DNA of 64,000 nucleotides from Myotis daubentonii (GCF_963259705.1 NC_081861.1:69607623-69671622), one strand, 5' to 3'. Positions 1-11,830 are shown, counted from the first letter of the stretch. Program-made: numbers and translations. The notes: generated by a model from the letters alone, not told the origin.

Positions 1-162
1 TCGGTATGCTTTTCTCTTTCCTTCTAGTTGTAGAATTTCCACACAGCCAGCCTTCCTGTGGTTTTGGGTGATGTCCGTTTCATCTTTTAGTTGTATTTTT
101 GAAGTAGTTGTGCGAGGCAGCAATCTCTGGTGTTTACCTATGCCACCATCTTGGTTTCTCCT
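1..162 (-). mobile_element. HAL1 copy 1, 5' end only (clipped by window)
   Basis: This antisense stretch is almost the same sequence as 2458-2620, which is the 5' end of HAL1 copy 2. Read on the minus strand it starts with an L1-like head containing AAGATGG and runs into the 5' untranslated region. The rest of the element lies outside the window. It is a separate insertion from copy 2 because about 250 bases of unrelated sequence lie between them. Confidence 0.75.
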
Positions 163-414
163 GTGACGTTTTCTTAATCTTTCCTTTGATTTCCACTCTG
201 ACATTTTTCTCTTAACTGTCCATGTCTCCTAAATTTTGTAATTTCTGAATCCCCCCCATAATTTTATTATCTTGTGTCTACTATGTACTTTTATCTTACA
301 TGATTTTATTTATCTTTTTGGAAAATATCATTATTGTCATCTTTTAAACCTTCTATTGAATTTCACATTTTGAATTAACAAGAATATTTGGGTCTCTGAT
401 TATTGTTCCGGCAT
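163..414. other. Spacer between two HAL1 copies, nothing recognised
   Basis: AT-rich sequence with no convincing gene or repeat family. It may be degraded antisense LINE sequence, but I cannot place it. Confidence 0.4.
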
Positions 415-423
415 TCTATTTTT

Positions 424-2620
424 TTTAATTAAATCTTTATTGTTCAGATTATTACATTAGTTACTCTTTTTTCCCACCATAACTTCCCTCCACCCAGTTC
501 CCACCCCACCCTCCGCCCTCACTCCCCACCCACTGTCTTCATCCATAGGTGCACAATTATTGTCCAATCTCTTCCCTCACCTCCACACCCCTTTCCCCCC
601 CCAACAATAGTCAGTCCATTCCCTTTCTATGTCCCTGATTCTATTTCAATCACCAGTTCATACTGTTCATCAGCTTATTTATTTGCTTGATTTTTAGATT
701 CACTTGTTGATAGATGCATATTTGTTGTTCATAATTTGTATCTTTACCTTTTTCTTCTTCTTCCTCTTCTTAAAGGATACCTTTCAGCATTTCATATAAT
801 ACTGGTTTGGTGGTGATGAACTCCTTTAGCTTTTTCTTATCTGTGAAGCTCTTTATCTGACCTTCAATTCTGAATGATAGCTTTGCTGGATAAAGTAATC
901 TTGGTTGTAGGTTCTTGGCATTCATCACTTTGAATATTTCTTGCCACTCCCTTTTGGCCTGCAAAATTTCTGTTGAGAAATCAGCTGACAGTCGTATGGG
1001 TACTCCCTTGTAGGTAACTGATTTTCTTTCTCTTGCTGCTTTTAGGTTTCTCTCTTTGTCTTTTGCTCTTGGCATTTTAATTATGATGTGTCTTGGGGTG
1101 GTCCTCTTTGGATTCCTTTTGTTTGGGGTTCTCTGTGCTTCCTGGACTTGGAAGTCTATTTCTTTCACCAGGTAAGGGAAGTTTTCTATCATTATTTCTT
1201 CAAATAGGTTTGCAATATCTTGCTCTCTCTCATCTTCTGGCACCCCTATAATTCTGATGTTGGTATGCTTGAAGCTGTCCCAGAGGCTCCTTACACTATC
1301 TTTATATTTTTGGATTCATTTTTTCATTTTGCTTTTCCAGTCGGGTGTTTTTTGCTTCTTCGTATTTCAAATGTTTGACTTGATTCTTGCGATCCTCTGG
1401 TCTGCTGTTGGGAGTCTGTATAATATTCTTTATTTCAGTCAGTGTATCCTTAATTTCTAGTTGGTTCTTTATCACAACATCGAGTGTTTCACCAGTCTTC
1501 TTGAGGATCTCACTACATTTATCGGTGGTCTAACCAGTCTTCTTGAAGATCTCACTACATTTATCGGCAATCTCACCAGTCTTTTTGAGGGCCTTTTAAA
1601 TTTATCAGCGGCTTCTAGACAGTTCTTTAAAGACCTTAAAAGTGTGGTTTTGAACTCTATATCCAGCAGTTTGCTTTCCTCCAATTCTGTTGTTTGTGTC
1701 CTGTTTCTTTGTCTCGGCATTTTATGCTTCGCTGTGTTGATAGAGTGCCTTTCTGTGCTAAGTGTCCCAATTACCTGAGGTAGACACTCTTGGTGCACCC
1801 CTTGTGGGCTTTGTGCACAGTCTTGTTGTAATTAAGCCTTGATTGTTGTAGTTATCACTGGGAGGAATTGCCCTCCAGGCCAATTGGCTGTGAGAATCAG
1901 CTGTGTCTGCAGTGGGAGAACTTCTGTGCTGGAGACACCCCTCTGGGGCTAGACTTGCTTCGATGGGGCTTTGATGCTCACTGAGTCTGCCCCCTGAGTG
2001 TGTCTTTTATGGTTCCATGGAGCTGAAAACTGGATGGTCCCACTCTGACCTCTGGGTACACTGGCTCCTGGATCTCTAGGGAGGTGCTAATCTAGCCTTT
2101 GCCTGAGGCTATCCAGCAAAAGTCTCCCTGCAGGGCTTGGGCAGGGAGGGTCCCAGGGGATCAACAGGGCGGGGTTAGCAATTATGGCTGCTCTCAGTCT
2201 TGCCCTCAGAGGCTCTGCTTCCCAGTGTCCCAGTAATCGGTGCTAGCCCCATGGAGAGAAAGCTGCCCTAGGGTTCTGAGTGATGCCAGACAGTCCCGCT
2301 TCTCCCGTATGAGTCTGGGTCCCTAGAGACTCGCCCAGAGCTGGAGCTCAGAGCCTGAGACTCCCTCCTGGTTGAAAAGGACAACCACGCCCTCAGCCGG
2401 CTCCGCATTCACTCCGCACCTTAGTATTTTACTTCAGCACTGCACCTCCTCTGAGTCTCGGTATGCTTTTCTCTTTCCTCCTAGTTGTAGAACTTCCACT
2501 CAGCCAGCCTTCCTGTGCTTCTGGATGATGACCGTTTCGTCTTTTAGTTGTATTTTTGAAGTGGTTGTTCAAGGCAGCAAACTCCGGTGTTTACCTATGA
2601 CGCCATCCTGGTTTCTCCCC
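424..2620 (-). mobile_element. HAL1 copy 2, full-length half-LINE-1 (5'UTR-ORF1-3'UTR)
   Basis: This antisense retrotransposon has an L1-type 5' region (about 1800-2620), an ORF1 region (770-1798) and a 3' untranslated region that ends in an A-rich tail (T-rich on the plus strand at 424-440). No ORF2 (endonuclease and reverse transcriptase) lies between ORF1 and the tail, which is the layout of the half-LINE-1 or HAL1 group. The 9-base direct repeats TCTATTTTT at 415-423 and 2621-2629 flank it and read as a target duplication. The minus-strand head contains AGGATGGCG, a YY1-like motif also found at L1 5' ends. Such elements depend on ORF2 protein from L1 (known biology). The calls of structure and boundaries are read from the sequence. 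Confidence 0.85.
770..1798 (-). pseudogene. HAL1 copy 2 ORF1 (RNA-binding protein), frameshifted
   Basis: L1 ORF1 encodes a trimeric RNA chaperone with a coiled coil, an RRM and a C-terminal domain. The C-terminal half is open on the minus strand from 1243 to 770 (157 codons) and carries the conserved ORF1 stretches RIEGQIKSF and ITTKP near its end. The N-terminal half is open from 1798 to 1472 in another frame, so at least one frameshift separates them. The coiled-coil segment contains three 42-base tandem units starting at 1491, 1533 and 1575, which add 14 residues (two heptads) each in register. The product would stop early, so this copy is not functional as written. Confidence 0.8.
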
Positions 2621-2652
2621 TCTATTTTTGTTTAATAAAAAATACATTCTTA

Positions 2653-2870
2653 GCCTGGCTGGTGCGGTTCAGAGATTGAATGTCGACCTATGAACCAGGA
2701 AGTCACTATATGATTCCTGGTCAGGGCACATGCCTGGGTTGTGGGCTTGATCCCCAGTAGGGGGCATGCAGGAGGCAGCTGATGGATGATTCTCTCTCAT
2801 CTTTGATGTTTCTATCTCTTTCTCCCCCTCTGCCGTCCTCTTTGAAATCAATAAAAATATATTAGGAAAA
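2653..2870 (+). mobile_element. Ves SINE (older subfamily)
   Basis: tRNA-derived short interspersed element. The body contains GGCACATGCCTGGGTTGTGG and the CAGGAGGCAGCTGAT block typical of Ves elements and ends in AATAAAAATAT. It is more diverged in the tRNA-like head than the copies at 8931 and 61171. Confidence 0.85.
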
Positions 2871-3797
2871 ATATATATTAATTTCTTAGAGCATATTATT
2901 TGTAGTTTTTGAGTTTTTCCTCCTTGCATATTCTTTGTGTCTAAAATAATGTTCCTCTCTGTTTTTTCTTCTTTTATATTAAATAATTTTCCAAATGTCT
3001 GGTGATATATAGTTGCCTTATTCAAAGTGAGGCATTAAAATCTGTGTGGGAGCTCAGTGCATGCAAATGGTGTTTGTTCACTTTAGTTTTCACATTATGC
3101 TGATCTTCCTGAATTATTTCTCTGAGAAACCCACAATATCAATATATTTATACATTTTCTCTTAGAGTAATCATTTTTCCCAGAAAAGACTATCTACAAA
3201 TTCGACCAGGATCATATATCATTAAATGCCAAGTTTGTAAACTGAATGAGAGAAGAAAGTTGAAGAACATATCATTTAATATGTAAATTTTCCCTTATGA
3301 AAAATTTTGTCTTATTTCTGCTCTGTATTAGCCAGATTAGAAATTCTGTTTTACACTTTTCAAAAAATAAATCTGGGTTTTTGGAGATGGAAAGTTGCAA
3401 GGCTGATTGAGATTGGGAAACCAAGTGACCTGTTTGTTTTGTTTAATTGATGCTTGTTTATATATACTCAACTTCTCCCAGTCCTAAAGGAACCAGTGAC
3501 ACCAATTGCTGAGCCTTTTCGGTATTCACCAATAAAAATGTGGTTGTTTCTTGGCATCCTTCTGTATTTAAGATTTAGCTTTCTTGCTATGCTTAAATAA
3601 TTACTAATTTTGTTTATTTTCCTGAGTTTGTATAAAATATTGCTTCTGCTATTTCTCTTTCCAGTCTTTTTGGTCTTGTTGGATTTATCCCTTAAACAAA
3701 TCTTCTGTATAGAGCAAGAGCAGAGTAGACTTTTTGGACGCCTTTGGCAACCCAATATGGATTCATTATCAGTCATGACAATTATGTCAAGTGTTTT
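2871..3797. other. No recognised gene or repeat
   Basis: AT-rich sequence. Two overlapping open frames (3468-3872 minus, 3610-3801 plus) have no recognisable family, no conserved motif and no partner, and I treat them as chance. Confidence 0.4.
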
Positions 3798-4252
3798 GTG
3801 AAGACTGAGGTAATGGGGGTGTAAAAGAAATGCACTGAGGAGGATACAGGAACATCCAAAACCCCAAGACAAGACACTTGGATTAAGATTTCATGCAGAC
3901 ACCTATATGAGTAGGACCTCCACCCCTTGTGAGCTAAAACTCAGAGCTCCAATCACCCAGCACTGGAGCTTGGCTGTACCACAGGTCACTCTAAGAGTCC
4001 TGCTAGATTTCTAATCCACCCAACTATAGCTTGAGACCCACACTGTCACTCCATCTATGGATGCTGCCAGTGACCAAACCTTCAAGTCAGATGCTGGCTC
4101 TGCTCATTTCTACTGAATAAGCTCCCCATCTTCTCTGTGTGTGACTCTATTGGCTCATTGGGGATGTCTCCCTAATAAATCTGGCATTGTGGAAAGACAC
4201 AAACATGTGTGAGTGACTCCTTTGGGGGATGCTCCCTTGCTCATAACACAAT
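3798..4252 (+). mobile_element. Possible solitary LTR
   Basis: This is a roughly 450-base segment that starts near TGTGAAGACTG and ends near GCTCATAACA. It has an AATAAA signal at about 4173-4178 about 75 bases before its end, which is the layout of a small LTR. I find no clean target duplication, so the call is weak. Confidence 0.35.
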
Positions 4253-4839
4253 CTTTGAGGTTAGTTGTCAGAATTTCTTTAAAATAAATCCTTATTCTAG
4301 TTTTAACATTAAATGGAAAAAAATGGATTGGGGATTATTTTGAATCAAGATGAAAATGATAAAATATGTACTTTTTTAACAAGGAGATTTTACAGTGCGT
4401 TTTTGTTCACATATTTTCTATATTTCTAACATTGTTAAGGTTTCAGCTTTGAAAAACAACCCATTAATAAGTTATTATTTTATTGATACACTACATACAA
4501 TGTGCTTTATACTGAGTTTAGGAAAAGAAAGTGCCTGAATATATTTTTCTCTTAATGTTAAGGCAGATGTGTTGTTACATTAATATATTTAATTTGAAAG
4601 CCAAATTACTTATGTCTATTTTACATTATGAAAGAACTCTGGCTGGCTGCGTGGGCATTGATATTACTGTGTGGGTTTGGATTCATTAACAGTTTTTTAC
4701 AAAAATACTGCAAAGAACATTTCATGAAGCACTTCAAAAAATGAGAAGAAGCATGGCCTAGTAAGAGAAGCAAAAAAGTAGAAATAAACATCTTGATTTT
4801 TGCTGGGTTTTTTTGACATATTTTTCTTTATTTTATTTG
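4253..4839. other. No recognised gene or repeat
   Basis: AT-rich sequence without a recognisable coding or repeat signal. Confidence 0.4.
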
Positions 4840-5600
4840 TTGAGACTTTATTTACATATAAAATTGACCAGTTTTAAGTGAATTATTTGATGAAATTTTG
4901 TAATTTTATATAAGGTCTTCCATAATCAAGATGTAGAATTCTTCTCTCACATTATTGAGTTTTTTCTTGTCCCCTTGCACTCAGTCACCTCACCTTATTC
5001 CCGCCCCTAGCAACCAATGTTTTGCTTTCTATTATAATAATTTTCCCTTTCTAAGATTTCGTATTAATGGAATCATGTAGTGCATAGTCTTCTGTATTTG
5101 ATTTCTTTTACTTAGCATTATTTTTGAGACACATCTATGTTGTTGCATGTTTTTATGTGCATATTATTTTCTACATAGTATTACATGGTATGTATACCCA
5201 ACATTTTTTCTTTTGTATTCACTGGCTGATATTTGGATTGCTTTTAGTGTTTGTCATTCCAGTAAGTGATTATTAGTATCTTACTGTGGTTTTAATTTCT
5301 AATTTTCCAAAGTTATTGACCACCTTTTTGTTTGCTTATTTGGACATTAGTATATTTTATTTTTTAAAAGTCTGTTAAAATCTTTTCCTATTTTGTATTG
5401 AATCATTTCCCTTTTAATTATTGAGTTGTATGTTTTCTTTATATATTCTGTATATAAACACTTTTACTGACATATATCTCACAAAATTTTTCTTTTTCTA
5501 AGGCCTTTTTGTTTACTTGACATTCAAAGAACAAAAGTTTTAATCCAAATGATGTCCATTTTATCAACCTAATTATTTAATTTATGCTTATCCCAATGTC
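4840..5600 (-). mobile_element. Ancient antisense L1 (L1M-like), ORF2 end and 3'UTR
   Basis: The plus strand reads as the complement of an old mammalian L1 3' region. It contains blocks such as ATCTATGTTGTTGCATG, TTGGATTGCTTTTAG and TTTATATATTCTGTATAT, which are antisense landmarks of ORF2 C-terminal and 3' sequence. It is heavily diverged and has no open frame. Confidence 0.65.
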
Positions 5601-5604
5601 ACTG

Positions 5605-5935
5605 CATTCATTTTCTATTGCTAACATAACACAATATCATGTGCATAGTGGCTTAAAACAACATAAATATATTATCTTAACAGATCTATAGTGATACATG
5701 TTTCACTAAGTTAAAATCAAGGTGTCAACATGGATGTTTCTTTCTGGAAGCTCTAAGGGAAAATATGTTTCCCTTTTTTTTTCCAGTTTCTACAGGCCAC
5801 TTATATATTCCTATGCTCTTAGCCTTTTTTCTTCATCCACAAAGATAGCAATATAACATCTCTGTCCAATATTCCACAATCACATCTCCCTCTGACTTTG
5901 ACCTCAACTGGTAAATTTCTCTGCTTTTAGGTAGA
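5605..5935. repeat. Old mammalian interspersed repeat, family not assigned
   Basis: It contains AGTGGCTTAAAACAACA, then AAAATCAAGGTGTCAACA and CTTTCTGGAAGCTCTAAGG. This order of blocks is common in an old mammalian repeat that I recognise but cannot name with confidence. Confidence 0.5.
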
Positions 5936-5939
5936 GTGT

Positions 5940-6240
5940 ATATTGTATTGTGTTCACCACCTCAAGTCTCCTTCCATCATCATGTATCACCCCATTTACC
6001 CTCTTCTACCTCCCCTCTGGTAATCACCATACTCTTCTGTATCTATGAGTTGTTGTTTTTCTTTTCTTAATCCTTTCAGCTTCTGAAGCCAGTACCCGTA
6101 TCTTCTTCCCCTCTGACAACTGTTAGGTTGTTCTCTATGAGTCTGTTTCTATTTTGTTTGCTAGTTTATTTTGTTAGATTCCACATATAAGTGAAATCAT
6201 ATGATTTGTTTTCAGCTGATTTACATGTGGTATGAAAACA
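5940..6240 (-). mobile_element. Antisense L1 3' end fragment
   Basis: The plus strand contains CCACATATAAGTGAAATCAT, the complement of the conserved ORF2 end and start of the 3'UTR of L1. It is preceded by a pyrimidine-rich 3'UTR stretch. Similar sequence occurs at 25905-26560. Confidence 0.6.
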
Positions 6241-6359
6241 TATTTTCCCAATTTTAATATTCTTGAGTTTAGTGAACTTTTTTTATGACCAAGAGTGTTA
6301 TTTATACTGTCAATGCACTTGGAAATATGGTATATTCTGCCATTGTTGAATGTTCAGTT

Positions 6360-6627
6360 ATATAAAGAGAGAGACTGAGAGTAATACAGTCATAGTAGGG
6401 GATTTTAACACTCGATTGGCATCAATGAATAGACATTCCAGATAGAAAATAAATAAATAATGGCAGCTTTAATTAACACACTAGATATGATGGATTTAAT
6501 TTATATATTGAGAGCATTTCACCCCAAAGCAGCAGAATATACATTTTTTTTTCAAGTGTACATGGAATATTTTCTAGGATACTACATGTTAGGACACAAA
6601 ACAAACCTCAATAAATTCAAGGAGAGG
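6360..6627 (+). mobile_element. L1 ORF2 endonuclease fragment
   Basis: A short open frame (6460-6657) carries the L1 endonuclease region (MMDLIYILRAFHPKAAEYTF) and aligns by eye to 13328 onward in L1 copy B. The fragment stops where the 5' end of L1 copy A begins, so copy A probably inserted into it. Confidence 0.7.
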
Positions 6628-8930
6628 GAAAAATGGTGGCCAAATAGGCAGACCTGACCTGTGCCTTGTTCTGGAGCAGATAGGAGCAACTAAATTAAAT
6701 GACATCCACCCAGAATTGGCGAATTAGAAACAGCTGGGGAGACAAATTTCAGCCGGAAAGGGCAGAGGACTCCTGGATAATGGTAGGATCGGGGATCAGA
6801 GAGAGATGTGCAACTACCGGGCCTAAAGGGTCTGAAAGAAGTTGCACTGCACCAAGTCCACATCCCTTGGTGTCAGGTGTAACATCTGACTGTGGAAATG
6901 AAGTCCACAAGACTACTGGTGGCTAGGGAATCCAGATCTAAGTCCACAGCCATAAGAGGCTCTATTCAGAAAGGCAGCCTGAAAAGCTGCCCAAGCTGTG
7001 CGGGTGCCGGGGGAGAGAGACTTGCAGGTGCATGGTTGTTTTGCCTCTGTTTTATCTTTGCTTTTATTCACTAAACACAATTCATAAGACCTTTCAATTA
7101 CAAACACTCATCCAAGGCTGCAGTGTAGGTGGAGTTGCAGATTTATGGAGGCTGGAGAGAGGCTGTGGAGAGGAGCAGGACAGGGAGAGGTGACCAGGAA
7201 TCTGGCACTGACACATTACTGACCCTCCAAACCTAAGCAGTTAATTTTCCCCTGAGGACCCAGCCCCTCCCAACAACCTAAGAGCAGCTAGTGCAGCCAC
7301 ACCCAGCCTACACCTTTGCAGAAGAAACAAAGACTCTGAATAGCCCCACAGAGCACTCAGGGACTAGGTTGAGGAGGGGCCATTCTGTCCCAGAAAGCAA
7401 TACAGCACCACCCCCACCTAAAGCACTGTCAGAAACAAATGCTTGGGAGATTAAGATTGACAGCAGGCAGACAGGCAAAGCAGGCAGATTGATCCCGCCT
7501 GCTAGCAGCCAAGGCTGTGGAGTCAGACACAGATACAGAAGAGTGGAGGATCACTTGGAACTTCAATGGGGTGCTGACTACCTAACAGGAAACTGAGAAG
7601 TGGCAGACAGAACAGAACACTGGGGTCTTAAACTAGTACCCATGGGCCATTAAAACAACACTTCACTTTTTTATTTTTTATCTATTAAATTTTTAAATTT
7701 ATTTTTGTTATTTATCTTTTCTTTGTATTAATTTTCTTCATTCCATTTTTATTTTTATTTTTTATCTTATTTTTTCTGTTTTTCCACCCTTTTCTTTTTC
7801 ATTTCTCCCCTTTTCATCCTGTTTTCTCTTCTCTTGTTCCCACTTTAGTTTTTTTCTTTCCTTTCTTTTTACACCTTATTAAAAATTGATCTTTATCTGC
7901 TTTATTGATGTGTTATTATTATTGTAGTCTGTTGGCTTATTCATATACCTAATTTCCTCTCCCCTGCTCTAAGTCCATACACCCTTCTCTTTTTCCTTTC
8001 TTTGGTAGTCAATTTTTTTATGCTTTTGTTTTTCCTCTCCTCTCTTGCTCTCTTCTTCTCCTAATTGTTTAATTAGTTTCACTCACTTAACTCAAGTCTA
8101 TCTGCTCTCATTTCTATTCTCCTTTTCCAAAAATAGATGAATAAATAGAGAGCTAAATTAAGAAAAATATTTTTGTCTTATCTTTTTATTAATTAATTAA
8201 TTAATTAATTTTTCTTTTCTTCTTACCCACTGATTCTCTTTCCATCTCCTCTATACTGAACCATGGTCCTTTCCCTATTTATTCAATTCCTTAACCTTAC
8301 TTTCTGTATATAAGCTCTACCTCTACATGCTGCCCCCCCCCCCTTTTCTGGGTGTTTGTTGTTTGCATTTTTTGGTTTACGTTGTGGTGTTTTCTCCCCA
8401 TATATTTTTTCTTCATTTTTCTTCTTTTTCCTTTCACTCTTACCTTTTTTTCCTTTTCTCAATATCATTTTTGCTCTCTTTGCTCTATTCTAATTTTCTT
8501 TTCTCTAGTGGTCACTTTTATTGGTGGTGTGAGTGCATGCATGTTTTGTTCCCTTAGTGTTGTGTCTTGTTGAGTTGTATTTTGTGTTGTTTGGTCAACA
8601 TGGTAAAGAGGGAGCCACATAACCAGACACCCTGAAAAGAGAATCCATCCATGAACGGGACAATAACACTCAGGAACAAACTACATCATGAGAACCCAAA
8701 TATACAAAATAGGGGGAATCCCGTGAATACTCAGCCCAGAAGACCTGAAAGATTGCACCACTGGGCATCTACTCTTTAAGACAAACTCAAAATATCTGGG
8801 TGACATAGAAGTTTGATCTAATACATAGAAACAATCACAAAGGAACAGAAAAATGGAAAGACGAAGAAACAATGTCCAATACAAAAGGAAAGGAGGAATC
8901 ACTAGAAAAGGAAATAAAAAAAATGTGGGC

Positions 8931-9148
8931 GCCGAAACCGGTTTGGCTCAGTGGATAGAGCGTCGGCCTGCGGACTGAAGGGTCCCAGGTTCGATTCCGG
9001 TCAAGGGCATGTACCTGGGTTGTGGCACATCCCCAGTAGGAGATGTGCAGGAGGCAGCTGATCGATGTTTCTCTCTCATCGATGTTTCTAACTCTCTATC
9101 TCTCTCCCTTTCTCTCTGTGAAAAATCAATAAAATATATAAAAAAAAG
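8931..9148 (+). mobile_element. Ves SINE
   Basis: A well-preserved copy that begins GCCGAAACCGGTTTGGCTCA, with a tRNA-like A box (TGGCTCAGTGGATAG) and B box (GGTTCGATTCC). It ends in CAATAAAATATATA plus an A-rich tail. The 15-base target duplication AAAAAAAATGTGGGC lies at 8916-8930 and 9149-9163. It inserted into L1 copy A. Confidence 0.95.
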
Positions 9149-9261
9149 AAAAAAAATGTGGGCAAGCAATTTGTCAGAGAACTAATTCAGAGCAATGGCT
9201 ACAAAGGAGGCATGAACATACAATGGAGTCAAGACAGTCTCTTCAATAAATGGTGTTGGGA

Positions 9262-9534
9262 AGATGTCCAGTCTATCCACTATAATTAGCATATTACCCT
9301 TTTTTAGTATATGTAACCTTAATAGTTTCAAATTGAAAATATATTTACTAAATTTAGTCAACTTGTATACGTCATTTTTTTTGTATTTCTATGTCAATGT
9401 CTCCTTTAGTAAATAAACTTGCTAAAGGCATGCATTGTGTTTATTTAATTTGCATTATAATTACAACCAATGATTTAGTACTTACTGGTTATGTGATAAA
9501 ATATTTGATATTATATCCGTTTAATTACTCAAAG
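9262..9534. mobile_element. Unidentified 273 bp insertion in L1 copy A
   Basis: The L1 sequence AATGGTGTTGGGA (9249-9261) is repeated with one change at 9535-9547, so this block looks like an insertion with a 13-base target duplication. The insert is AT-rich and contains AATAAA (about 9411), but it has no clear A tail and I recognise no family. Confidence 0.5.
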
Positions 9535-10741
9535 AATGGTGTTGAGAAAATTGGATAGATACCTGAAAAAAAATGAAACTAGAAAAATAACTTACACCAT
9601 ATACAAAAATAAATTCAAAATGGATAAAGGACTTAAACATAAGACTGGAAACCATGAAAATGCTATAGGAATCCACAGGCAACAAAATCTCAGACATATG
9701 CCGAAGCAGTTTATTCACTGATACCACTCCTAGAGCAATGAAAACTAAAGAGAATATAAACAAATGGGACTACATCAAAATAAAAGCTTTTGCACAGCAA
9801 AAGAAACCATCAACAAAATGACAAGAAAACCCATGGCATGGGAGAACATATTTGCCAATGTTATCACCGATAAGGGTTTAATCTCCAATATTTACAGGGA
9901 ACTCATACAACTCAACTAGAGGAAGATAAACAACCCAATCAAAAAATGGCCAATGGAGAGAAACAAGATGGAGGTGGAATAGGCAGATGTGTCCCAGGTC
10001 TTGTCCCAGAGCAAATGGAATGAGCAGCTGAAACTAATAACAACCACCCCGAATTCGCGAAGTATACTCAGCTGGTGAGACAGTTTGCAGCTGGGAAGGG
10101 CAGAGTTCCCCTGGAAAGGTAAAAACCAGGGATCTGGGCAGGAAAGTTTGACAGACCTCTGAGCTCAGAGGGTCAGAGGGAGACCACGCGGCACACAACC
10201 GTGTCTCTTGGGACAGACACAGCCCCTGACTGGGGAAAGGAGATCCACGGGACTGTTGGCACCAAGGGATTTGAGATCTGGGTTCCGTAATTAGGGAGGA
10301 CTGAGCCTTAAAGGGGCAGCCTGAAGTGCTGACCAGACCATGCAGTGCCAGTAAGAGAGGAGCTTACAGAGACTCAGGCTTCCCCGTTTCTGCGGCCGGC
10401 GTTTGTATGTTTGTTTTCACTGAACCCTGTTCATAGGACATTTCAGATACAGACACTCACTGATGCTGAAGAGCAGGAGAAGGTGCAGACGAGTGGAATC
10501 TGGGGAGAGGCTGGGGAGAGAAGGGGGGCCAGGAGAGGTGGCAGCAAATTGAGTACTGACTCAACCCTGAGCCCAGGACTTGGGCAGCCATTTTCTCCTG
10601 AGGATATAACTCCTCCCTCCAGGCCCTTGACAAGGAACACAATCACACCCAGATTCCACCCTGAAAGAGATGAAGGATTAAAATAATCTGATTAGTCCCT
10701 GGCAGTTAACAGGGTCTGGCCTATAGAGGGCCTTTCAGTCC

Positions 10742-10779
10742 CAGCAACAACAACAACAACAACAACAAACAACAACAAA
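10742..10779 (+). repeat. (CAA)n microsatellite
   Basis: A run of about twelve CAA units, slightly interrupted, in the 5'UTR of L1 copy B. A T-rich tract follows at 10840-10930. Confidence 0.95.
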
Positions 10780-10964
10780 ATCACAGACATTCCAGAAAAC
10801 TGGGATTTTAAGCCAGCCAAAGGAATGACATTTCTATTTTTCATTTTTATTTTTTTATTATTATTTTGTTAGCTTTTTTTTTCTTTTGCTTCTTTCTTTG
10901 TTCTCCTTTTTTTGTTTGTTCCTTTATTTCCTACATCTCTTGACATTATTTTTTTCAACCACGT

Positions 10965-11830
10965 GAGCAGCAGACACGTGAGAGGCATGCTCTTGTCCAG
11001 GGAGCATCAGTCCTGTGAGCAGCCTGCCTCGAGCCTAAGAGCAGCAGCCTCATGCAGCCTGCCCCTGTCTAAGGAGCAGTAGCTGTGTGAGCATCTCGCT
11101 TCCCTGTCTGAAGAGCAGCAACGAAGTGAGCAGTCCAACCTGTCTGAGGAGAAGCAGCCTTACAAGCAGTCTTCCTATGTCTGAGGAGCGGCAGCTGTGA
11201 GCAGCCTGCCCCCATCCAAGGAGCAGCAGCTGCACAAGCATCTTGCCCTCGCCCAAGCAGCAGCAGCCGCACGAGCAGCCTGCCCAATTCAAGGAACAGC
11301 AGTTCTGCGAATGGCCCAGCCCCATTCGAGGAGCAACGGCAGCCCACCCCAGTCGAGGAGTAGCAGCCATACGAGCAGAATGCCAACTTTGGAGGAGCAG
11401 CAGCCCTACGCAGAACACACCAGTCTGAGGAGCAGAGCCACAACAGCTTGCACCTGTCCGACGAGCAGCAGCCAGTCCTAGGAGCAGTATCCCCACAAGC
11501 AGCCCACAACATCAGAGGAAAACAAGCATCATGCAGCCAGCCCACATTCAAGGATCAGCAGCCACGTGAGCAGTCCGCACCAGTTCAAGGAGTAGCAGCT
11601 GCGTGTGTAGCCCGCCCCCATCCAAGGAACAGAAGCCTCGTGATCAGCACACCCTCTGTCTGAGGAACAGCAGTTGTGTGTGAAGCCTCCTCCCATCAGC
11701 CAGAGGACCCACCACAGCTGTGAAGAGCAACCACCAGAGGAGCTGCTGCCAACTGAGGAGCAGCTGCTACCACAACTGCCCGAGGAGCAACCATAGCCCA
11801 AGGAGCCACTGCCACATCAAGGAGAAGCCC
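10965..11830 (+). repeat. Degenerate ~36 bp tandem array in L1 copy B 5'UTR
   Basis: Repeated units of about 36 bases have the pattern GAGCAGCCTGCCC...AAGGAGCAGCAGC with variation, roughly twenty in a row. The array is GC-rich and opens long frames on both strands (up to 160 codons, for example 11069-11551 minus). These frames have no family and follow from the absence of A/T-rich stops. In other L1s, tandem 5'UTR units act as promoter monomers. That role here is inference. Confidence 0.8.

Larger units (their letters stand above)
6628..9957 (+). mobile_element. L1 copy A, 5' part (5'UTR, ORF1 start, ORF2 end)
   Basis: The L1 head at 6628 reads GAGGGAAAAATGGTGGCC and is related to the heads at 9958 and 55139. 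A 5'UTR with a long T-rich tract (about 7660-8590) follows, then an ORF1-like start near 8600. At about 9203 the sequence jumps from ORF1 into the C-terminal part of ORF2 (ACATACAATGGAGTC), so about 3 kb of the element is missing. The copy is split by a Ves SINE, by an unidentified 273-base insert and, at 9957, by L1 copy B. Its 3' end resumes at 16924. All frames are broken. Confidence 0.75.

Noticed and set aside
3468..3872. 134-codon minus-strand open frame as a host gene
   Set aside because: It has low-complexity parts, overlaps a plus-strand frame, matches no family I recognise and shows no splice or promoter signal.
8931..9010. Functional tRNA gene from the A and B boxes
   Set aside because: The boxes belong to the tRNA-derived head of a Ves SINE with an A-rich tail and target duplication.
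11050..11551. Two long minus-strand open frames (148 and 160 codons), cysteine-rich
   Set aside because: They lie in the ~36 bp GC-rich tandem array of an L1 5'UTR, overlap each other and plus-strand frames, and match no family. The array itself keeps all frames open.
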